Positions 59,251-64,000 of a stretch of 64,000 nucleotides of DNA are shown here, piece after piece (position 1 is the stretch's first letter; every line of letters begins with the position of its first letter). The stretch is taken from NCBI GenBank assembly GCA_014237855.1, contig JABACD010000005.1:62001-126000 (forward strand), given 5' to 3'. Both the position numbers and the translations under genes were made by a program. The DNA comes from Planctomycetota bacterium. GTDB taxonomy: Bacteria; Planctomycetota; UBA1135; GCA-002686595. A model generated the notes under the pieces. The model ran no database searches. It worked only from the letters and a program-made list of their open reading frames with translations, and was not told the origin of the DNA.

Positions 59251-60957
59251 ATGGCCAACATTGGTGAACTCCTCGTCGAAGCGGGGCTCCAAAGGGAGAA
59301 GCTAGACGAGTGCCGCAAGATCACGGGAGAGACTGGCGACACCCTCGACCGAGTCATCCTCCAGAAGAACTATCTGCCGGAGAAAGACGTCCTGGAGGTC
59401 TATGCCAGCGCACTTGGCATGGACTTCCGTGGCGAACTCGAAGGGACTCAGGTCCCCTCGGACTTCATCAACAATGTCCCGGTCCACTTCGCTCGTAACT
59501 ACAACCTGATCGCGCTGGGTCGCAACGGGATGGGCACTCTCCAGGTAGCGACCTGCGCGCCCCTGGACGCCCACCCGATGGATGACCTCGGGGCACTCAT
59601 TGGTGAGGACATCGACCCGATCCTCTCCCCGAGGATCGAGATCACCTCCCTGATCGCACGGGCCTATCGCCACAAGGCTGATGGAGTCGATGAGGCCCTC
59701 GCCGATGTGGCTGAGGACGGTGACTTTGCTCACCTCGCCGAGGAGATCGACGAGGGTGAGGACGTCCTCGACGTCTCCAACAAGGCGCCAATCATCAAGC
59801 TGGTCAACACCATCTTGTTCCAGGCGCTCAAGCTGCGAGCCTCCGACGTCCACTTCCAGGCCTTCCCCGACCGACTGCAGGTACGGTTCCGGATCGACGG
59901 AATCCTGTACGACATGGACACCGTGCCCCGCAAGGTGCACGAGGCCATCGTCAGCCGTGTCAAGATCATGGGCAAGATGGACATCGCCGAGCGGCGTCTT
60001 CCCCAGGATGGGCGCGCCACCCTGCGCATCGGTGACGGTGAAGTCGACGTCCGGATCAGCACGGTTCCCACGACCAACGGAGAACGCATCGTCCTGCGTC
60101 TCCTGGACAAGTCCTCGAAGCTCTACACCATCGACGAGATCGGGCTGACCGAGGCCAACAGCGCAATGCTGAGGGAGTTCCTCGGCTACTCTCACGGGAT
60201 CATCCTTGTGACTGGGCCTACCGGCTCTGGCAAGACGACGACGCTCTACGCAGGCCTGACGGAACTCGACACAACAACTCTCAATGTCCTCACCATCGAG
60301 GACCCGGTCGAATACAGCCTGGCCTCCGTGAGTCAGGTCCAGGTCAACACCAAGAAAGGTCTCACCTTTGCGGCCGGACTCAGGTCCTTCCTGCGTCAGG
60401 ATCCCGATATCATGATGGTCGGTGAGATTCGGGACCTGGAGACTGCCGAGGTAGCCATCCGAGCAGCCCTCACGGGACACCTGGTCTTCTCAACGGTTCA
60501 CACGAATGACTCGGCCAGCACGATCACGCGCTTGATCGACCAGGGAGTTGAGCCCTACCTGGTCTCCAGCTCCATCGTGCTCGTGATCGCCCAGAGACTC
60601 GTGCGAACCATCTGCAAGCACTGCCACCAGATTCGGCCAATCACGGAGGAGGATGCAGCCAAGCTGAGAAAGGTAGGGCTCGATCCTGCCGCCTTGGGCG
60701 GGCAGATTGCCTTCGGACCTGGATGTGATGAGTGCTTCCAGTCCGGCTACTCCGGCCGAACAGCCATCTATGAGTTCATGCCCGTCGATGAGGCCCTGCG
60801 GACGGAAGTCATGGACGGCACAACCGCTACCCAGATCAAACGCTCCGCGGTTGGCCGTGGGATGATCACACTTCGAGAAGACGGCCGTAGCAAGATCCTG
60901 GCAGGGCTCACCTCCCCAGATGAGGTCCTCCGCGTAACCCAGATGGACATCGAGTAG
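59251..60957 (+). CDS. gspE: Type II secretion ATPase GspE
   Basis: Cytoplasmic hexameric ATPase of 568 residues that powers pseudopilus assembly. An N-terminal MshEN/N1E-like region (about 1-150) is followed by Walker A VTGPTGSGKTTTLYAG (about 321-329), the Asp box TIEDPVEY, Walker B DIMMVGEIRDLETA and the His box GHLVFSTVHTND. A tetracysteine zinc motif (CKHCH and CDECF) near the C-terminus is typical of GspE/PilB. It is separated from gspD by 24 bases and from gspF by 15. Confidence 0.96.
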   Translation: MANIGELLVEAGLQREKLDECRKITGETGDTLDRVILQKNYLPEKDVLEVYASALGMDFRGELEGTQVPSDFINNVPVHFARNYNLIALGRNGMGTLQVATCAPLDAHPMDDLGALIGEDIDPILSPRIEITSLIARAYRHKADGVDEALADVAEDGDFAHLAEEIDEGEDVLDVSNKAPIIKLVNTILFQALKLRASDVHFQAFPDRLQVRFRIDGILYDMDTVPRKVHEAIVSRVKIMGKMDIAERRLPQDGRATLRIGDGEVDVRISTVPTTNGERIVLRLLDKSSKLYTIDEIGLTEANSAMLREFLGYSHGIILVTGPTGSGKTTTLYAGLTELDTTTLNVLTIEDPVEYSLASVSQVQVNTKKGLTFAAGLRSFLRQDPDIMMVGEIRDLETAEVAIRAALTGHLVFSTVHTNDSASTITRLIDQGVEPYLVSSSIVLVIAQRLVRTICKHCHQIRPITEEDAAKLRKVGLDPAALGGQIAFGPGCDECFQSGYSGRTAIYEFMPVDEALRTEVMDGTTATQIKRSAVGRGMITLREDGRSKILAGLTSPDEVLRVTQMDIE

Positions 60958-60972
60958 AGTCCCCGCCCACCG

Positions 60973-62232
60973 ATGCCCATCTTCCAGTACAAGGCGATCG
61001 CACCTGGTGGAGACGTCCGTACCGGCGTGATCGATGCGGATACCGCGAGGGATGCGAGAACGAAGCTTCGCCAGGAGAAGCTGCTGGTCAGTGACATTCG
61101 TGAGTCAAGTGGTCGTCGAGCCCGTCGCAGGGATTTCGGTGACAAGCAAAGCTGGCTCTCCAAGCTCCGAACCACCCGATCGCAGCGCACGTCTACCAGC
61201 TCCAGGGACCTGGACCTGGTAACAGGAGCCACCCGTCAGCTGGGGACAATGCTCGGTTCCGGTATCCCGATGACCGAGGCTCTGCGAGCGCTGATCGACC
61301 AGGCGGAAGACCGCCGCTCGGAGACAGTCTTCCGCGAGATCCGCGAGCGAGTCAATCAAGGATCCTCATTCGCCGATGCCCTATCAGAGCACCGCTACCT
61401 CTTCAGTGACCTGTACACCAACATGGTCCGAGCCGGTGAAGCCACTGGAAACATCGACGTCGTTCTGACTCGGCTGGCTGACTACCTGCAAGCGCAGCGC
61501 GCCCTCCGCCGTAAGGTGGTCTCGGCAATGACTTACCCGATGATGATGATCGGGCTGGGAGTGCTGGTCGTGACAGCTCTCATGACCTGGGTTGTACCCC
61601 AGATCACCAAGATGCTTCAGGACTCTCAACAGGCGCTACCAATGCCAACCCAGATCCTGGTTGCGGTCTCTGATGTCTTCAAGAACTGGTGGTGGTTGGG
61701 CTTCCTGCTCATTGCCTTGTTCTCGTTTGTCTTCGAGCGCATCCATAAGAACTCGGAGAAGGGGCGGCTGCTGATCGACAAGTTCCTCTTGCGAGTGCCC
61801 ATCATTGGAGAGGTCTTGCTCAAGCAGTCAGTGGCTCGCTTCACTCGAACCCTCTCCACCCTTCTGCAGAGCGGAGTCCCCGCTGTACAGAGCCTCGAGA
61901 TCACCGAGAACGTCGTCCAGAACCGCGTCATCTCGAAAGCGACGCTTCACATTCGCGAACGAATCGTCGAGGGCACCGACTTCTCCACCCCCCTCAAGCA
62001 AACCGGGGTCTTTCCCTCGGTCGTGGGATACATGGTGGCTGTCGGCGAGCAATCCGGAGAGCTGGAGCAGATGCTCGACCGCATCGCCAGCGCCTACGAC
62101 GAGGAGATCGAGATCGCGACCGATCGAATGACCTCTGTTCTCGAGCCGATCCTGATCATCTGTCTGGCTGTGGTCGTCGGCTTCATCGTGGTCTCGATCG
62201 TTCTACCCATCCTCCAGGTCGGCCAGTTCTGA
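60973..62232 (+). CDS. gspF: Type II secretion inner-membrane platform protein GspF
   Basis: A 419-residue platform protein. The N-terminal segment MPIFQYKAIAPGGDVRTGVI is typical, followed by a charged linker and two GspF domains (about 85-205 and 290-410). Markers include TRQLGTMLGSGIPMTEAL, MVRAGEATGNIDVVL, VGEQSGELEQMLDRIA and membrane helices such as TYPMMMIGLGVLVVTALM and ILIICLAVVVGFIVVSIVLP. It follows gspE closely and is separated from gspG by 191 bases with a hairpin. Confidence 0.96.
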   Translation: MPIFQYKAIAPGGDVRTGVIDADTARDARTKLRQEKLLVSDIRESSGRRARRRDFGDKQSWLSKLRTTRSQRTSTSSRDLDLVTGATRQLGTMLGSGIPMTEALRALIDQAEDRRSETVFREIRERVNQGSSFADALSEHRYLFSDLYTNMVRAGEATGNIDVVLTRLADYLQAQRALRRKVVSAMTYPMMMIGLGVLVVTALMTWVVPQITKMLQDSQQALPMPTQILVAVSDVFKNWWWLGFLLIALFSFVFERIHKNSEKGRLLIDKFLLRVPIIGEVLLKQSVARFTRTLSTLLQSGVPAVQSLEITENVVQNRVISKATLHIRERIVEGTDFSTPLKQTGVFPSVVGYMVAVGEQSGELEQMLDRIASAYDEEIEIATDRMTSVLEPILIICLAVVVGFIVVSIVLPILQVGQF

Positions 62233-62253
62233 TCCGGACCGCTCGAGGTCTGC

Positions 62254-62279
62254 GGCCCCCCTGGGAGCCCCTGGGGGCC
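62254..62279 (+). terminator. Hairpin between gspF and gspG
   Basis: A perfect 7-bp stem (62254-62260 with 62273-62279) has a 12-base loop, located 22 bases past the gspF stop. TTTAT follows 12 bases later. The next 140 bases are more AT-rich and could hold a separate promoter for the pseudopilin genes, which are needed in larger amounts. Confidence 0.45.
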
Positions 62280-62423
62280 CACCAGGGACGCTTTATCAGT
62301 GTTCTAGGCACTGTAGGGAAGATCCAAGCGGTGCTATCGTATGTCTGATATTCAAGGAGTTCGATCACCCCCTTCCAACCGACCACCCCATCACCTGCAC
62401 CAAGCAGTAGCCCTCGAACAAAG

Positions 62424-62879
62424 ATGAACACCCGACCGCACAAGCCCGCCACCAATCAGGCAGCAAGAAAGAGCGGCTTCTCCCTCGCCGAACTGATGGT
62501 CGTCATCGTCATCCTTGGTCTCCTCGCCACGCTTGTGGTACCCAAGGTCTTCGACAGCCTCAAGCGAGCCTTCAGTGGCAAGGTCAGGAGCGACATCATG
62601 GCCATCGCGAGCGCCCTTGACGACTACGCCATCAACAACGGAGGCAGGTACCCCGACTCCCTAGACGAGCTGGTTACGCCCGACGAGAACGGATACACCT
62701 ACCTCAAGCAAAAGAGTGTGCCCCTGGATCCGTGGCAGATGGAATACCAGTACGAGCCCCCCGTCGCAGGTCGTCCTGACCCTCGAGTATTCACTCTCGG
62801 TGCCGATGGCGCTGTTGGTGGCGATGGCGACAACGAGGACATCAGCAACATTCTCCTGCTGGGCGGCGAAGAAAATTGA
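62424..62879 (+). CDS. gspG: Type II secretion major pseudopilin GspG
   Basis: Major pseudopilin of 151 residues. The prepilin peptidase site is in KSGFSLAELMVVIVILG (cleavage after the Gly, Glu at +5), followed by the hydrophobic helix LLATLVVPKVFD. The GspG core has RSDIMAIASALDDYAINNG, RYPDSLDELV, VPLDPW and the C-terminal FTLGADGAVGGDGDNEDI calcium-binding pattern. ATG 62424 is used, with a weak AAAG upstream. It overlaps gspH in TTGA. Confidence 0.95.
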   Translation: MNTRPHKPATNQAARKSGFSLAELMVVIVILGLLATLVVPKVFDSLKRAFSGKVRSDIMAIASALDDYAINNGGRYPDSLDELVTPDENGYTYLKQKSVPLDPWQMEYQYEPPVAGRPDPRVFTLGADGAVGGDGDNEDISNILLLGGEEN

Positions 62880-63439
62880 GGCGCTTCGACCGCAAGACGG
62901 CCGGCAACTCGAAGCGAGGATTCTCCCTCGCTGAGTTGATGGCTGTCGTCGCGGTCATGGGTCTGATCGCCGGAGTTGTGGCAGTCGACTACATGGCGAG
63001 CCTGCCTCGCGCAGAACTCAACTCGGCCCTGCACGATATCGCAGCATCAGTCAGTGGTGCTCGCTCGGACTCAATTGCTCGAAACGGCGAGTTCCGTATC
63101 TACTACGATCTAGATGCGAACAGCTATTTCATCAGCAGTCCCTACGCCTTGGGTGGTGGCCAAGCGCAATCCGAGGAGGACCGCCTGATCGTCAAGCGTG
63201 TGCTGCTGCCCGACAGCATCAGCATCGAGCGAGTCTCAGTTGATGGTTACGATTACACCGAGGGTCGTGTCTTCGTCTCCTTCAGTCCTGTGGGGAGCGC
63301 CACTGGACACACGGTCTACTTCGTGCAAGCTCCAATGGAGTCCGTCACCACGGTTGAGGTCTTGCCACTAACCGGCCTGGTTCGCTTTCACGACGGCGTG
63401 TACTTGAGAGACGAGGTCACCGAGGAGGACTTCGACTGA
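62876..63439 (+). CDS. gspH: Type II secretion minor pseudopilin GspH-like
   Basis: A 187-residue pseudopilin starting at TTG 62876, which overlaps the gspG stop. The prepilin site is KRGFSLAELMAVVAVMGLIA. The rest has the GspH pattern of a helix (LNSALHDIAASVSGARSDSI) followed by a beta-rich head (FRIYYDLDANSYFI). It overlaps gspI by one base (TGATG). Assignment as GspH rests on its place between gspG and gspI and on the fold pattern, since minor pseudopilins are weakly conserved. Confidence 0.88.
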   Translation: MRRFDRKTAGNSKRGFSLAELMAVVAVMGLIAGVVAVDYMASLPRAELNSALHDIAASVSGARSDSIARNGEFRIYYDLDANSYFISSPYALGGGQAQSEEDRLIVKRVLLPDSISIERVSVDGYDYTEGRVFVSFSPVGSATGHTVYFVQAPMESVTTVEVLPLTGLVRFHDGVYLRDEVTEEDFD

Positions 63440-64000
63440 TGTCCTCTCGAGCCAGGTGCGGAGCGAACAAGAGTGGTGCCTTCACGCTGGTGGAAGTGGC
63501 CGTGTCGCTTGTCATCATTGGTATCGGGCTGACGCTCTGCCTGCAGTCCCTCCAGACCTCCAAGATGCAGGCCGCCCAGACTCGCAATCTCAAGCTCGCT
63601 CGTGAGCTCGGCGTGATGACCCTGGGCCAGATCGAATCGGGACTCTTCCAGGAGGAGGTCGATAGCGGCTATAGCGAGAGCTACGCACAGGAGGGCTATC
63701 CGGACTTCTACTTCGAGATTCTCCTTGGAGAAGACGAGTTCCAGCAAGATCGGTACGAGAACAACCCTGACGAGTACCACGACGCCTTCGAGGACCGCCG
63801 GCGCCGCCGGGAAGAAGAGGCCCGCGACCTGGGTGAAGATGAGGATGAGATCGAGGAAGCCTACGAGATGGTCAAGCTCCGGGTTTCCTTTCCCAAGCTC
63901 AAGCAATACCGCAACTACCTGGACCTTGAGAGCTGGATAGTCTGGGAGCAGGTCTATGGCCCCGACGAGGATGAGCAGCAGTCTTCCAGTTCGAGCAACC
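63439..64000 (+). CDS. gspI: Type II secretion minor pseudopilin GspI-like (partial, runs off window)
   Basis: The frame is open from ATG 63439 to the end of the window, 187 complete codons so far. The prepilin site is KSGAFTLVEVAVSLVIIG and the following helix includes GLTLCLQSLQTSKMQAAQTR. GspI is usually about 120-130 residues, and this one is already longer. A highly charged segment is inserted in the head (EDRRRRREEEARDLGEDE, then an acidic run), followed by MVKLRVSFPKL and WIVWEQV strands. The acidic, Ser-rich end continues past the window. It overlaps gspH by one base. Confidence 0.8.
   Translation, partial: MSSRARCGANKSGAFTLVEVAVSLVIIGIGLTLCLQSLQTSKMQAAQTRNLKLARELGVMTLGQIESGLFQEEVDSGYSESYAQEGYPDFYFEILLGEDEFQQDRYENNPDEYHDAFEDRRRRREEEARDLGEDEDEIEEAYEMVKLRVSFPKLKQYRNYLDLESWIVWEQVYGPDEDEQQSSSSSN

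Noticed and set aside
1..64000. Mobile elements, CRISPR arrays, integrase or toxin-antitoxin genes.
   Set aside because: Looked for and not found: no transposase or integrase motifs, no regularly spaced direct repeats, and no composition break that would suggest an island.

Overview
The window is a gene-dense, GC-rich stretch of a bacterial chromosome from a diderm, Gram-negative-type organism. The evidence for that cell type is a type II secretion secretin, an NhaA antiporter and secreted proteins with signal peptides. The FHA/Ser-Thr kinase, the Gld-type ABC operon, the orphan CheX-like protein and the secreted proteins with a recurring Cys/Gly-rich C-terminal module together suggest a Planctomycetota member. 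That is inferred from gene content only, because no rRNA is present. I recognised no rRNA, tRNA, CRISPR array, insertion sequence, prophage or attachment site. Many neighbouring genes overlap by 1-4 bases (ATGA, GTGA, TTGA, TGATG), so translational coupling is common.

Region 1 (1-10041, + strand) is one heme operon: hemA (3' end only), hemC, hemD, hemB, hemL, a membrane histidine kinase, an OmpR-type regulator, hemE, hemN and hemY. It covers the C5 route from glutamyl-tRNA to protoporphyrin. The two-component system sits between hemL and hemE. Ferrochelatase is not in the window.

Region 2 (10060-22000) is mixed. It holds OsmC, a secreted amidohydrolase-fold protein that has lost several metal ligands, an SDR, a four-S1-domain RNA-binding protein, an orphan CheX-like protein, PanB, a COG2509-type FAD protein, a JmjC/cupin-like protein, a SAM methyltransferase and a secreted PHB-depolymerase-like esterase.

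Region 3 (22012-32619) is core metabolism. On the minus strand gap, pgk, rpe and accD lie in a row, and GAPDH carries a histone-like Lys/Ala tail. On the plus strand are tilS, yggS, an FHA-kinase, a divergent purine nucleoside phosphorylase relative and purN.

Region 4 (32724-44659, minus strand) holds a secreted subtilase with duplicated C-terminal modules, the MrfA/MrfB (YprA/YprB) DNA-repair pair, and a four-gene Gld-type ABC export operon (ATPase, permease, GldG-like, DUF4340).

Region 5 (44984-56480) holds a secreted cupredoxin that shares the esterase's C-terminal module, dnaK behind a strongly structured leader, an NtrB/NtrC-like pair, a Sua5-arginine phosphatase fusion, a membrane spermidine-synthase-like protein, a PtsN-type EIIA and nhaA.

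Region 6 (57019-64000, + strand) is a type II secretion operon, gspD-E-F-G-H-I, cut by the window end within gspI. It could export the signal-peptide proteins found elsewhere in the window, but that link is inference.
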